Source: JBARDN01 sp963755705 (GTDB lineage: Bacteria > Desulfobacterota > Binatia > Binatales > Binataceae). From it: 64,000 nucleotides of DNA. The stretch spans positions 930,001-994,000 of the forward strand of contig CAVWKW010000001.1 in NCBI GenBank assembly GCA_963755705.1, read 5' to 3'. Both the position numbers and the translations under genes were made by a program. The notes under the pieces are model-generated. The model was not told where the DNA came from, did no database searches, and saw only the letters and a list, made by a program, of their open reading frames with translations. Shown piece after piece: positions 8,510-15,986 of this stretch; positions within the stretch are counted from its first letter, which is position 1, and each line of letters starts with the position of its first letter.

Positions 8510-9142
8510 ATGAACGGCGCGGAAATCCTGGTCTGGATTCACGTGCTCGCATGGGCGGCCTATTTCGGCGCGCAATTCGCCGTCATCTATATGCTGATAC
8601 CGGTGGCCGAAGGCGCGCCCGACGAGGCGCATCGCAGGGCGAGTCTGATTACAGGCTTCAAATTCTATAATCCGTTTTCGATCGGGATGCTCGGGATTGT
8701 CGTGATTACGGGCGCGATGCGGCTGACCGATCTCAAGGCGGAGATGAAGTTCAACTATTTTGCGCAGATCGGAGAGCCGCTCGCGATAAAGCTCGGCCTT
8801 GCGTTCCTGCTGATCTTTATCCAGACCTACATCACGTTCGGGATGTCGTTCAGGATCGGCCGGCAGGAAGAGGTTGCCGCGCACGGCGACGGACCCGCGT
8901 TCACGGTCGAGCAGTTGAACTCGATGCTGAAGCGGATTCGCGCGATGATTTGGGTGACGATCGTACTGACGGCCGCGGTGGTGCTGGTATCGTTGACTAT
9001 CGTGCGGCGCGCGGCGGTCGAGCCGACTGCTGAGTCGCGCATCTCCGCGCGCGCCGCACTGGGTTTTGGACTTCTCCCGGCCGCAGGTTCCGGCCGGTTA
9101 GGCGGCGCGCGCTTCGCGGGCGACCCTTGGTGGGCCGCTTAG
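8510..9142 (+). CDS. Four-helix integral membrane protein (CopD/DUF2269-like)
   Basis: The ATG at 8510 (MNGAEILVWIHVLAWAAYFG) lies 8 bp after the beta-glucosidase stop; a GTG at 8498 overlapping that stop is an alternative. There are four hydrophobic segments at about residues 5-28, 48-66, 85-107 and 146-166, with conserved-looking His, Tyr and Lys in the membrane edges. This resembles small CopD or DUF2269-type membrane proteins, but the match is only general. The last 40 residues are low-complexity and end in GGARFAGDPWWAA. Its stop overlaps the stop of the small gene on the other strand (9139-9318). Confidence 0.6.
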   Translation: MNGAEILVWIHVLAWAAYFGAQFAVIYMLIPVAEGAPDEAHRRASLITGFKFYNPFSIGMLGIVVITGAMRLTDLKAEMKFNYFAQIGEPLAIKLGLAFLLIFIQTYITFGMSFRIGRQEEVAAHGDGPAFTVEQLNSMLKRIRAMIWVTIVLTAAVVLVSLTIVRRAAVEPTAESRISARAALGFGLLPAAGSGRLGGARFAGDPWWAA

Positions 9143-9318
9143 GCGAGCGCGAGGAACGAGCAGACGAGGTAGGCGAGCGTGATGAGCCCAAAAGCTACAC
9201 CGGGAAGCTCGCTCAGGAAGCTGTTCTGCGCGAAACGGATATAGTCAGTCGGCGCCGCCGTCTCAGTCGCCGGGATCAGTCCTGCGAATTGGGTACGGTT
9301 GGTGGTCGTCGCATTCAT
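9139..9318 (-). CDS. 59-residue tail-anchored membrane protein, copy 3 of 3
   Basis: A short gene on the reverse strand, starting MNATTTNRTQFAGLIPATET and ending TLAYLVCSFLALA. The first 37 residues are polar, then ELPGVAFGLITLAYLVCSF forms one membrane helix that runs to the C terminus. The ribosome site GGGAGA lies 9 nt before the ATG. By hand alignment 49 of 59 residues match the copy at 9351-9530 and about 35 of 59 match the copy at 9566-9745. All three are exactly the same length. I know no family with this sequence. It ends against the membrane-protein gene at 8510-9142. Confidence 0.8.
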   Translation of the reverse strand: MNATTTNRTQFAGLIPATETAAPTDYIRFAQNSFLSELPGVAFGLITLAYLVCSFLALA

Positions 9319-9350
9319 GGTCGTATTCTCCCGTGAGATATCTTTTCGTG

Positions 9351-9530
9351 TTATGCCAATGCCAGCAGGGACATCGCGAGGTACGCGAGCGTGATGATTC
9401 CAAACGCCAGGCCCGGAAGCTCGGTCAGGAAGCTGTTCTGGGCATAACGGATGTAGTCGGTCGGCGCCGCCGTCTCAGTCGCGTGGATCAGTCCTGCAAT
9501 CTCGGTACGGTTGGTGGTCGTCGCATTCAT
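9351..9530 (-). CDS. 59-residue tail-anchored membrane protein, copy 2 of 3
   Basis: The middle copy of the triplet starts MNATTTNRTEIAGLIHATET. The segment PTDYIRYAQNSFLTELPG precedes the membrane helix LAFGIITLAYLAMSLLALA. GGGAGA sits 9 nt before the ATG. The 32-bp gap to the next gene (9318) and the 35-bp gap from the previous one (9566) are similar in layout, including the same GTATT..GACC string before two of the starts. That indicates gene duplication with its translation signals. Changes between copies are conservative (S/T, F/Y, L/I), which suggests selection on the protein. Confidence 0.82.
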   Translation of the reverse strand: MNATTTNRTEIAGLIHATETAAPTDYIRYAQNSFLTELPGLAFGIITLAYLAMSLLALA

Positions 9531-9565
9531 GGTCGTATTCTCCCTTCGATTCGATGGTTTCGGTG

Positions 9566-9745
9566 TTAGGCCAGGGCCAGCAGGGAAGTCACGATGTATG
9601 CCAGCGTGAGCAGCCCAAACACGAGTCCCGGTACTTCGTTGAGCCAGCTGTACTGCGCCAGCCGAACGGCATCGGTCAACGCCGCGGCTTCTGCCACTTC
9701 CTCATACCCAGCCAGCCTTGCCTCATTGGTCGTCGTCGCGTTCAT
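9566..9745 (-). CDS. 59-residue tail-anchored membrane protein, copy 1 of 3 (promoter-proximal)
   Basis: The first and most divergent copy starts MNATTTNEARLAGYEEVAEA. Its middle is acidic and Ala-rich, then LAQYSWLNEVPG leads into the membrane helix LVFGLLTLAYIVTSLLALA. Residues shared by all three copies are MNATTTN, AG, TD, R.AQ, S, L.E.PG, FG, TLAY, S and LALA. A strong ribosome site (GGGAGGAA) lies 6 nt upstream. A sigma-54-like promoter is placed just upstream (9782-9797). Function unknown; a membrane-stress, small-subunit or toxin-like role are all open. Confidence 0.8.
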   Translation of the reverse strand: MNATTTNEARLAGYEEVAEAAALTDAVRLAQYSWLNEVPGLVFGLLTLAYIVTSLLALA

Positions 9746-9753
9746 TTTCAGTT

Positions 9754-9797
9754 CCTCCCGAAACTTGACTTGGGAGGCTAAAGCATGACCTGTGCCA
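9754..9797 (-). promoter_or_regulatory. Sigma-54-like promoter and possible SD-masking hairpin
   Basis: On the reverse strand TGGCACAGGTCATGCT (9797-9782) has the GG-N10-GC spacing of a sigma-54 promoter and matches TGGCAC fully. The -12 half is ATGCT rather than TTGCA. It would start transcription near 9771, about 25 nt before the first ATG of the triplet. Separately, CCTCCC (9772-9777 on the reverse strand) can pair with the ribosome site GGGAGG (9754-9759) across a 12-nt loop. That hairpin forms in the mRNA only if transcription starts a little further upstream than 9772, so the two readings compete. Confidence 0.4.
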
Positions 9798-9884
9798 TCG
9801 AAAAACTCTCGATTTCAGAAGGATTTAGCTTTCGCAGCCTGTGCATAATTTCGGTTAAAAGCCAAATAGTTAAGGCTCTGTAAG

Positions 9885-9918
9885 GATTTTTACTAAATCG
9901 CGTTTTGCGATACGCAAA
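9885..9918. promoter_or_regulatory. Pair of AT-rich dyads in divergent intergenic region
   Basis: The 313-bp gap 9746-10058 between the small-protein triplet and the methyltransferase is notably AT-richer than the genes around it and holds no further ORF I can support. It contains GATTT-TTACT-AAATC (9885-9899) and the perfect dyad TTTGCG-ATA-CGCAAA (9904-9918). Their size and position suit operators for either flanking gene. A sigma-54-dependent promoter would also need an upstream activator site, and these are candidates by position only. Confidence 0.35.
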
Positions 9919-10058
9919 TTACCAAAGTTCGGGATTCGCGTTAATTTTCGGTTTTTGCGAAACGATGCAAGCAATTCAATGCAGTAATCTGACTGCGTTA
10001 TGCTCGACCCCCGAGAGGCTTTTAACCGTCATCACAATCTGCGACAGTGCGCTTCATA

Positions 10059-10820
10059 ATGGACGACACGCCTCCTGTTCCTCCTGCTCGCGCGACCGGC
10101 GAACTGATCGCTCCGACCGCGCTCGCATCCGACGCGCCCGAAAGCGATCACCGGACGACGCTGAAACGCGAGGCGATTGCGCGCTTCGGCGAACAGATCA
10201 TTTTCGTGACGGCGGTGGTTGGCGCGGTGGCGCTGGGCCTTGGGATCACGGACTACTTTCGCGACCATCGGTACATCTCGGCCTATCTGATCGCGTACAT
10301 CGGATTTCGTTTTGCGGAATTGATGGTCGGCGAGGATCCGCGGCATCCGGCGGAGGCAGCCGAGGCGCACGCGCAGCGCATTCAGACCCAGATAGCGGTG
10401 CTGATATTGTTCGCGGCGGCGCCGTTCGAACGGACTTATCTCTATGGCGGCGAGCCGGAGAAGTGGGTCGGAGCGCTTGGGCTGCTGCTCGAGCTCGGCG
10501 GCCTATGGCTCGCGCTGGGCGCGCGGATCCAGTTGCGATTTTTTTCGTCGGACAAAAACGGACGCGAGCGGATGATCCTGGTGAAGACCGGATTCTTCCG
10601 CTACATCCGCCATCCGGTGTATGCGGGGGTGCTTTTGGTGATGCTCGCGTGGCCGCTGGTGTTCGCCGCGCCGATCGTCGCGATCGCGACGCTGGTCGTG
10701 GGCTCCACGATCGCTCGGCGCCAGATTCGCGCCGACGAAGCGGTGTTGGCCGCGCGTTTCGGCGAAGAGTTCGAGGATTACAAACGCACCACTGACGCGC
10801 TCATCCCGAGCATCTGGTAG
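10059..10820 (+). CDS. Isoprenylcysteine methyltransferase-like (ICMT/PEMT) membrane protein
   Basis: The ATG at 10059 is preferred to a GTG four codons earlier, giving 253 residues. It has a polar N-terminal 35 residues and then about five membrane helices. The C-terminal region carries the SAM-binding signature of the ICMT/PEMT superfamily: KTGFFRYIRHPVYAGVLLVM, followed by EAVLAARFGEEFEDYKRTT. Family members methylate lipid-linked or small-molecule thiols and amines at the membrane. Bacterial substrates are largely unknown. It is convergent with the rnhA-glgA pair. Confidence 0.75.
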   Translation: MDDTPPVPPARATGELIAPTALASDAPESDHRTTLKREAIARFGEQIIFVTAVVGAVALGLGITDYFRDHRYISAYLIAYIGFRFAELMVGEDPRHPAEAAEAHAQRIQTQIAVLILFAAAPFERTYLYGGEPEKWVGALGLLLELGGLWLALGARIQLRFFSSDKNGRERMILVKTGFFRYIRHPVYAGVLLVMLAWPLVFAAPIVAIATLVVGSTIARRQIRADEAVLAARFGEEFEDYKRTTDALIPSIW

Positions 10821-10848
10821 GTTCCTGCGAACAATCCGCCGCGAGCGG

Positions 10849-11421
10849 TTACGCGCTCCGGGAGCGGCGTTGGCAGCGGGCGTGATTGCAAAACTTCTCG
10901 TCGGCGCGCGCCGCGATAAATTCGCTGGCGCATCCTGCGCATTTGACGATCGATTCTCCCGCCGCGAGCGGCGGCGCGGGGGCGGCGTGCGCTATTGCCG
11001 CGGTCATACTCTCAGTCGATTCGCCCTGTGCGCCGAGAGTGGCCAGAGCGTCGGCGCGTTCGTTTAGTTCGTCGCCAGCGTGGCCACGGACCCATTCGAA
11101 ATCGACCTTGCGCTGCGCCGCTTCGGCGTCGAGCTGACGCCATAGCTCCTGGTTAGCGTTGCGTTTCCATCCGCGTGTCATCGTGTTGACCACGTACTGG
11201 CTGTCGCTGCGCAGGATCACGCGCGCGCCGGGCTGGATCGCGCGCAGGGCCTGAATCGCGGCGGTCAGCTCCATCTGATTGTTGGTGGTATGGCCGCCAT
11301 GGCCGTTGATCTCGCGGCGCGATCCGTCGGGCGCGATAATCACGACGCCCCATCCGCCGCGCCCGGGATTTCCATGGCATGCGCCGTCGGCGTACGCGAG
11401 ATAGGCATCGCGAGAGGGCAT
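10849..11421 (-). CDS. rnhA: Ribonuclease HI with C-terminal zinc-finger-like tail
   Basis: Residues 1-135 are a complete RNase HI: YADGACHGNPGRGGWGVV (first Asp), NNQMELTAAIQAL (Glu), LRSDSQYVVNTM (second Asp) and WVRGHAGDELNERADALA (His and last Asp). It degrades RNA in RNA-DNA hybrids. The C terminus is extended by about 50 residues after an Ala-rich linker, ending with KCAGCASEFIAARADEKFCN then HARCQRR. That CxxC..C....C pattern is a likely zinc knuckle and is not part of the standard enzyme. The ATG is 9 bp after the glgA stop, so the two genes are probably one transcript. Confidence 0.93.
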   Translation of the reverse strand: MPSRDAYLAYADGACHGNPGRGGWGVVIIAPDGSRREINGHGGHTTNNQMELTAAIQALRAIQPGARVILRSDSQYVVNTMTRGWKRNANQELWRQLDAEAAQRKVDFEWVRGHAGDELNERADALATLGAQGESTESMTAAIAHAAPAPPLAAGESIVKCAGCASEFIAARADEKFCNHARCQRRSRSA

Positions 11422-11430
11422 CGTGAGATT

Positions 11431-12888
11431 CTACGCTGCGCCCCGCACGCGAGTTAAGGCGGCGAACCAACCAAGATAATGGCGCGCGGATTGCGCCCAG
11501 GAAAAATCCTGCGCGAAACAATTCGCCACGAGCTTGCGCCACGCAGGCGGCTTTGCGAATGCGGCGGTCATCCGGGCGATGGCTGCGACCAATTCGTTGG
11601 CGTCATATTTCTCGAAGACGAAGCCGGTTCCACGCTCGGTTGCGAGATCAAATTCGCTCACAGTGTCGCGCAGGCCGCCGGTCGCGCGGACGATCGGCGC
11701 GGCGCCGTACTTGAGCGCGTACATCTGGGTGAGGCCGCACGGCTCGAACCGCGAGGGCATCAGGAATGCGTCGCATCCGGCCTGGATGCGATGCGCCATC
11801 GGATTGTCGAATTCCAGAATTACGCGGAACTGATCGGGGTAGCGTTTGCGCGCGGCGCTGAAAAATTCCTCGAGCGCCAGGTCGCCGCTGGCCAGCATCA
11901 CGAGCTGCACGCCCAGCGCCATCACGTCGTCGAGTGCGTCGCGCAAGAGATCGCAGCCTTTTTGCGTGGTGAGCCGCGTGACCATCCCGATAAGCGCGCG
12001 ATCGTCCCATCCCGGCAGCTCGAGCGAGTCGCGCAGGTCGCGGGCGCATACGCGCTTGCCGTCGGGCATCGCCGGCGTGTATTGCGCGGCGATCAGATCG
12101 TCGTGCGCGGGGTCCCATTCGCGATAGTCCGCGCCGTTCAGAATTCCAACAAAGCGCTCGCGCTTGTTGCGCAGCACGCCTTCGAGACCGAAGCCGAGGT
12201 CGGGATCGGTGGTGACTTCGCGCGCGTAACTCGGGCTGACGGTTGAGACGCCGTCGGCGAGACCGATCGCGCCTTTCATCAGATTCATGCGGCCGAAAAA
12301 TTCGAGCCCGTCGATTCCGAAGTACGATCGATCGATTCCGAGCAGCGGAAATTCCACGGCGTCGTAGATTCCCTGGAAGGCGAGGTTATGAATCGTGAAC
12401 GCGGTCGTGGTGCGTGCAAAACGCTCGCGCAACGCCGCGTCAGCGCGCGCGACTATCGGCGCGACCGAGGCGTGCCAATCGTGGGCGTGCAGAACGTCGG
12501 GATGAATAATTTCGGCTGTGGCCGTCGCGGCGGCTTTGCCGAAGAAGGCGAAGCGGCGCAGGTTGTCGGGAAAATCGCCGCGCTTATCGCCGTACACGCC
12601 GTCGCGTGCGAAGAACTCTGCATGATCGATCAGATAGATCGGCACGCCGTGCGAATCCACGGCGCGCAGCACGCGGAACGGATGCTTCTCGGCGCCAAGG
12701 TTCACGGTCATCGCGGGACCGACCGGTTCCGCCTTGAGCTTCGAGGTGATGGACCTGTAACCGGGGACGATAACGGCGGCTTCCGCACCCGCATCCTTGA
12801 ATGCGGCCGGCAGAGCACCGATAACGTCGGCAAGTCCGCCGACTTTCGCCCACGGAGAAATTTCTGCTGCTACGATCGCGATCTTCAC
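11431..12888 (-). CDS. glgA: Glycogen synthase (ADP-glucose type, GT5)
   Basis: The 485-residue protein starts at a GTG with the GT5 signature KVGGLADVIGALPAAF and then VIVPGYRSI. It contains HAHDWHASV, FTIHNLAFQGIYD, NLMKGAIGLADGVSTVSP, NGADYREWDP and IGMVTRLTTQKGCDLL. The C-terminal nucleotide-sugar motif is DAFLMPSRFEPCGLTQMYAL with KYGAAPIVRATGGLRDTV. It adds glucose from ADP-glucose to growing alpha-1,4-glucan. No glgB, glgC or glgP is beside it; rnhA follows. The glucokinase and GH1 genes in the window may feed the same pool. Confidence 0.95.
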   Translation of the reverse strand: MKIAIVAAEISPWAKVGGLADVIGALPAAFKDAGAEAAVIVPGYRSITSKLKAEPVGPAMTVNLGAEKHPFRVLRAVDSHGVPIYLIDHAEFFARDGVYGDKRGDFPDNLRRFAFFGKAAATATAEIIHPDVLHAHDWHASVAPIVARADAALRERFARTTTAFTIHNLAFQGIYDAVEFPLLGIDRSYFGIDGLEFFGRMNLMKGAIGLADGVSTVSPSYAREVTTDPDLGFGLEGVLRNKRERFVGILNGADYREWDPAHDDLIAAQYTPAMPDGKRVCARDLRDSLELPGWDDRALIGMVTRLTTQKGCDLLRDALDDVMALGVQLVMLASGDLALEEFFSAARKRYPDQFRVILEFDNPMAHRIQAGCDAFLMPSRFEPCGLTQMYALKYGAAPIVRATGGLRDTVSEFDLATERGTGFVFEKYDANELVAAIARMTAAFAKPPAWRKLVANCFAQDFSWAQSARHYLGWFAALTRVRGAA

Positions 12889-13064
12889 TACCTGATCAGT
12901 AAAACATCAGACCGCATCGCGCGCCAGACAATCATTGGAAAAAGCGGTCGCGCAAAAAGAAGCCCGTGGCCTGATCAGGACGATCCGCACCGTCGCGGCT
13001 CAGGTGCTTGTTTCACACGGCGGGTTTGGATAGGTTTGGGTGCTCAACCCGGAAAACATTTCAC

Positions 13065-13409
13065 ATGAATAGCATCATCCAAAAGCTCGAAGATCGAGCC
13101 CTGCGGACCGACCTTCCCGATTTCCGCGTGGGCGACATGCTGCGCTTGCAGGTCAAGGTTCGCGAAGGCGAGAAGGAACGCATCCAGTCGTTTGAAGGCG
13201 TAGTGATCAAGATGAATCGCGGCGGAAATCGCGCGACCTTCACCGTGCGCAAGGTCTCTTACGGCATCGGGGTCGAGCGGATCTTTCCGCTGCATTCGCC
13301 GCGGCTGGAAAAGATCCAGGTGCTGTCGCGAAGCCGTGTGCGCCGCGCGCGTCTCTATTATCTGCGCGGGCGGCAGGGCAAGGCAGCACGCCTCGACACG
13401 CTGGCCTGA
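13065..13409 (+). CDS. rplS: 50S ribosomal protein L19
   Basis: From the ATG at 13065 the protein is 114 residues, the family norm. It reads through LPDFRVGDMLRLQVKVREGE, IQSFEGVVIKMNRGG, FTVRKVSYGIGVERIFPLHS and VRRARLYYLRGRQGKAAR. L19 sits at the 30S-50S interface. In most bacteria it follows trmD; here it stands alone, divergent from glgA and convergent with a bactofilin gene. The 176-bp upstream gap includes a small GGGT-GCTCA-ACCC hairpin (about 13039-13051). Confidence 0.96.
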   Translation: MNSIIQKLEDRALRTDLPDFRVGDMLRLQVKVREGEKERIQSFEGVVIKMNRGGNRATFTVRKVSYGIGVERIFPLHSPRLEKIQVLSRSRVRRARLYYLRGRQGKAARLDTLA

Positions 13410-13425
13410 TCCGGAAAACCCGAAT

Positions 13426-13863
13426 CTAATTACCGCGGCCGGCCGGCGACATCCGCACGTGCCCGTCGAAGTGGGCGCCCTCGCAGATAGTCAGGCTCTC
13501 GCTCTCGATATTGCCGTCAACGCGCGATTGCGGTCCCAGCACGACGCGCTTGGCGCCCGCGATATCGCCGCGCAGCTCGCCCATGATCAGCAGGCGCGGC
13601 GCGCGGACTTTCCCCTCGATCGTCGCGCCTTCCGAAATCACCACCAGCTCCGCCGACGAGACCTCTCCGCGGAAACGCCCTTCGATTCTGACCGGCTCGC
13701 TGAACACCAGCCGGCCTGAGACATTGACGTTGCGCCCGACCGCGACGCGGGTGCGTTCCTCGACCCACGAGGATGCTGGTTCGTTGGGAATATTGGTGGC
13801 CTGCCGCGCCGCCGGATTGATCGCGCCGCCCGCATTGCCGTGTCCGTTATGCTCGGGAGTCAT
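13426..13863 (-). CDS. Bactofilin (polymer-forming cytoskeletal protein)
   Basis: This 145-residue protein has a 40-residue disordered N-terminal tail and then the bactofilin beta-helix. Regular turns such as VNVSGRLVFSEPVRIEGRFR, GEVSSAELVVISEGATIEGK and LRGDIAGAKRVVLGPQSRVD are visible. Bactofilins assemble without nucleotide into membrane-linked filaments that position cell-wall enzymes. It starts 21 bp downstream of the peptide transporter ATPase gene and is probably read through from that operon. A second bactofilin is at 39221-39565. Confidence 0.92.
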   Translation of the reverse strand: MTPEHNGHGNAGGAINPAARQATNIPNEPASSWVEERTRVAVGRNVNVSGRLVFSEPVRIEGRFRGEVSSAELVVISEGATIEGKVRAPRLLIMGELRGDIAGAKRVVLGPQSRVDGNIESESLTICEGAHFDGHVRMSPAGRGN

Positions 13864-13884
13864 TTCACTTCCGCCGGACGCCGA

Positions 13885-14916
13885 TCATGGCGCAGGAAAC
13901 ACGTGACACGCAACCGCGTGTCCTCCGCGTCCGGTAATCAGCGCGGGCTCGACGGTCCGGCACTCATCCTTCGCATAAGGGCATCGCGGATGAAAGGCGC
14001 AACCGGACGGCGGATTAACGGGACTGGGCATTTCACCGGGCAGCTTGATGCGCTCGGGCTTGCCGGCGGAATCGACCGTGGGGATCGCCGAAAGGAGCGC
14101 GCGAGTGTAGGGATGGCGCGGGTTGGCGTAAATTTCTTCGCGGGTGGCCAGTTCGACGATCTTTCCCAGATACATGATCGCGACGCGGCGGCTGATGTGC
14201 TCGACGACGCGCAGATCGTGCGCGACGAACAGATAGGTCAGATGCAAGCGCTCCTGCAAGTCCTGCAGCAGGTTGATGATCTGCGCCTGGATCGAAACGT
14301 CGAGCGCCGAAACCGGCTCGTCCAGCACGATAAAGCGCGGGCCGACGGCGAGCGCGCGCGCGATTCCGATCCGTTGGCGCTGGCCGCCGGAGAATTCGTG
14401 CGGATAGCGATTCATCGTGTCCGCGCCGAGCCCGACCATCTCGAGCAGCTCGGCGATGCGCTTTTCCTTTTCGGCGCCGCGCGCGAGCTTGTGGATCTCG
14501 ATTCCTTCGCCGACGATCGCGCGCACCTTCATGCGCGGGTTGAGCGAGGCGTACGGATCCTGAAAGACGAGCTGCATCTCGCGCCGCAGGGCGCGCAGCT
14601 CGGCGCGGCCGAGCGTTTGGAGATCGCGTCCGTCGAACCAGACCGTGCCGGCGCTCGGCTCGATAAGTTTGAGCACCAATCTTCCCAGCGTGGATTTTCC
14701 CGAGCCTGACTCACCGACCAGGCCGAGCGTCTCGCCGGGAAAGATTTCCAGGTTGACGCCGGTCACCGCTTTGACCGTCAGCCGCTCGCGCGCGAACAGC
14801 GCGTCGCCGCCCGCGGGAAATTCCTTGCTGAGATTCGCGACGCGGACCAGCGCCGCGCCCGAATCGGGCGCAGCGGAAGGCGGATGCGCCGGATCAGGCG
14901 CGGATACAGGCGACAT
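13885..14916 (-). CDS. Peptide ABC transporter ATP-binding protein (OppF/DppF type)
   Basis: I start at the ATG at 14916 (343 residues), which overlaps the end of the upstream ATPase gene by 23 bp and implies coupled translation. It shows Walker A LVGESGSGKSTLGRLV, Q-loop LVFQDPYASLNPRM, signature FSGGQRQRIGIARAL, Walker B FIVLDEPVSALDVS and the switch His in FVAHDLRVV. The C-terminal oligopeptide-family extension has the Cys cluster CAFHPRCPYAKDEC. It is the second ATPase of the importer encoded at 13885-19810. Confidence 0.95.
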   Translation of the reverse strand: MSPVSAPDPAHPPSAAPDSGAALVRVANLSKEFPAGGDALFARERLTVKAVTGVNLEIFPGETLGLVGESGSGKSTLGRLVLKLIEPSAGTVWFDGRDLQTLGRAELRALRREMQLVFQDPYASLNPRMKVRAIVGEGIEIHKLARGAEKEKRIAELLEMVGLGADTMNRYPHEFSGGQRQRIGIARALAVGPRFIVLDEPVSALDVSIQAQIINLLQDLQERLHLTYLFVAHDLRVVEHISRRVAIMYLGKIVELATREEIYANPRHPYTRALLSAIPTVDSAGKPERIKLPGEMPSPVNPPSGCAFHPRCPYAKDECRTVEPALITGRGGHAVACHVFPAP

Positions 14917-15856
14917 AATGATTGGGCGCCTTGGTCTCGAGCGGCGGCACGGTTTGAGCGCATTCGGGAATCGCAAGCGGGCATCGCGGATGAAACCTGC
15001 ATCCGGAGGGTGGGCGCAGGGCGCTTGGGATCGAGCCGGGAATCGCCTGCAACCTTTCGCGACGCGCGCCGTCGATTCCAGGAATCGACGCGAGCAGCCC
15101 GCGCGTGTACGGGTTCAGCGGATTTGCGAAAAGATCGCGCGACGACGCCTGCTCCATCACGCGCGCGGAATAAAGAATCGTGACGTCGTCGGCATATTCG
15201 GCGACAATTCCCAGGTCGTGCGTCACCAGGATCACCGCCAATCCCAGGCGTCCTTGCAGCTCGCGTATCAGATCCAGAATCTGCGCCTGGATAGTCACGT
15301 CGAGCGCCGTGGTCGGCTCGTCCGCCACCAGCACTTTCGGATTGCACGCCAGCGCCATCGCGATCATTACCCGCTGGCGCATCCCGCCGGAAAGCTGATG
15401 CGGATAATCGGCGATGCGCCGCTCGGGGTCGGCGATTCCGACCATCCGCAGCGCCTCGACCGAGCGTTCGCGGGTTTCGCGGCGGCCGGTATGCTGATGC
15501 AGCCGGACCGCCTCGCCGATCTGGCTGCCGATCGTGAAGACCGGATTGAGCGAGGTCATCGGCTCCTGGAAGATCATCGCGATCCGCGCGCCGCGAATCG
15601 CGCGCATCTCAGGCTCGGGCAGTTTTAGCAGGTCCTTGCCCTCGAAAAGAATTTCGCCGCCGGTGATTCGCGCGCTCTCGGGCAGCAGCCGCATGATCGA
15701 GAGAACCGTTGCGGTCTTGCCGGAGCCCGACTCGCCGACGATACCCATCAGCTTGCCCGCCTCGACCGAGAAGCTGACGCCGTCAACCGCGCGCACCTCA
15801 CCTTCGCCGGTGAAGAACGAGGTGCTGAGCGATTTGACTTCGAGTAGGGGCGCCAC
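14894..15856 (-). CDS. Peptide ABC transporter ATP-binding protein (OppD/DppD type)
   Basis: A GTG start at 15856 gives 320 residues. Walker A is GIVGESGSGKTATVLSIMRL, the Q-loop is MIFQEPMTSLNPVF, the signature is LSGGMRQRVMIAMAL, Walker B is VLVADEPTTALDV, and the switch His is in LVTHDLGIVAEYA. The C-terminal cluster CRFHPRCPLAIPEC is present. OppD and OppF form an ATPase heterodimer under the two permeases. The 130-bp gap from the permease gene contains an imperfect hairpin. Confidence 0.95.
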   Translation of the reverse strand: MAPLLEVKSLSTSFFTGEGEVRAVDGVSFSVEAGKLMGIVGESGSGKTATVLSIMRLLPESARITGGEILFEGKDLLKLPEPEMRAIRGARIAMIFQEPMTSLNPVFTIGSQIGEAVRLHQHTGRRETRERSVEALRMVGIADPERRIADYPHQLSGGMRQRVMIAMALACNPKVLVADEPTTALDVTIQAQILDLIRELQGRLGLAVILVTHDLGIVAEYADDVTILYSARVMEQASSRDLFANPLNPYTRGLLASIPGIDGARRERLQAIPGSIPSALRPPSGCRFHPRCPLAIPECAQTVPPLETKAPNHYVACIRA

Positions 15857-15942
15857 TGGTGCCTAAGGGTAGCATCGGGCGTGTGTGCCGGACCAGACGG
15901 GGTTGCGCGGTAGCGCGTTCCGGAAAGATCCTGCATCCACTC

Positions 15943-15985
15943 CTCTAATCCTCCCCCCTTAAAGAAACGGGGAGAGGAATCAGAG
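15943..15985. other. Imperfect hairpin inside the peptide transporter operon
   Basis: CTCTAATCCTCCCCCC and GGGGAGAGGAATCAGAG form an imperfect inverted repeat around a 10-nt AT-rich loop. It sits between the OppC- and OppD-like genes. There is no run of T after it on the reverse strand, so it is not a standard terminator. It may be a processing site, an attenuator or an old repeat element. Confidence 0.45.
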
Positions 15986-15986
15986 A

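Noticed and set aside
9127..9781. Three plus-strand frames of 69-78 codons over the small-protein triplet
   Set aside because: They exist only because the real reverse-strand genes are repeated; they lack ribosome sites and their proteins are not membrane-like.
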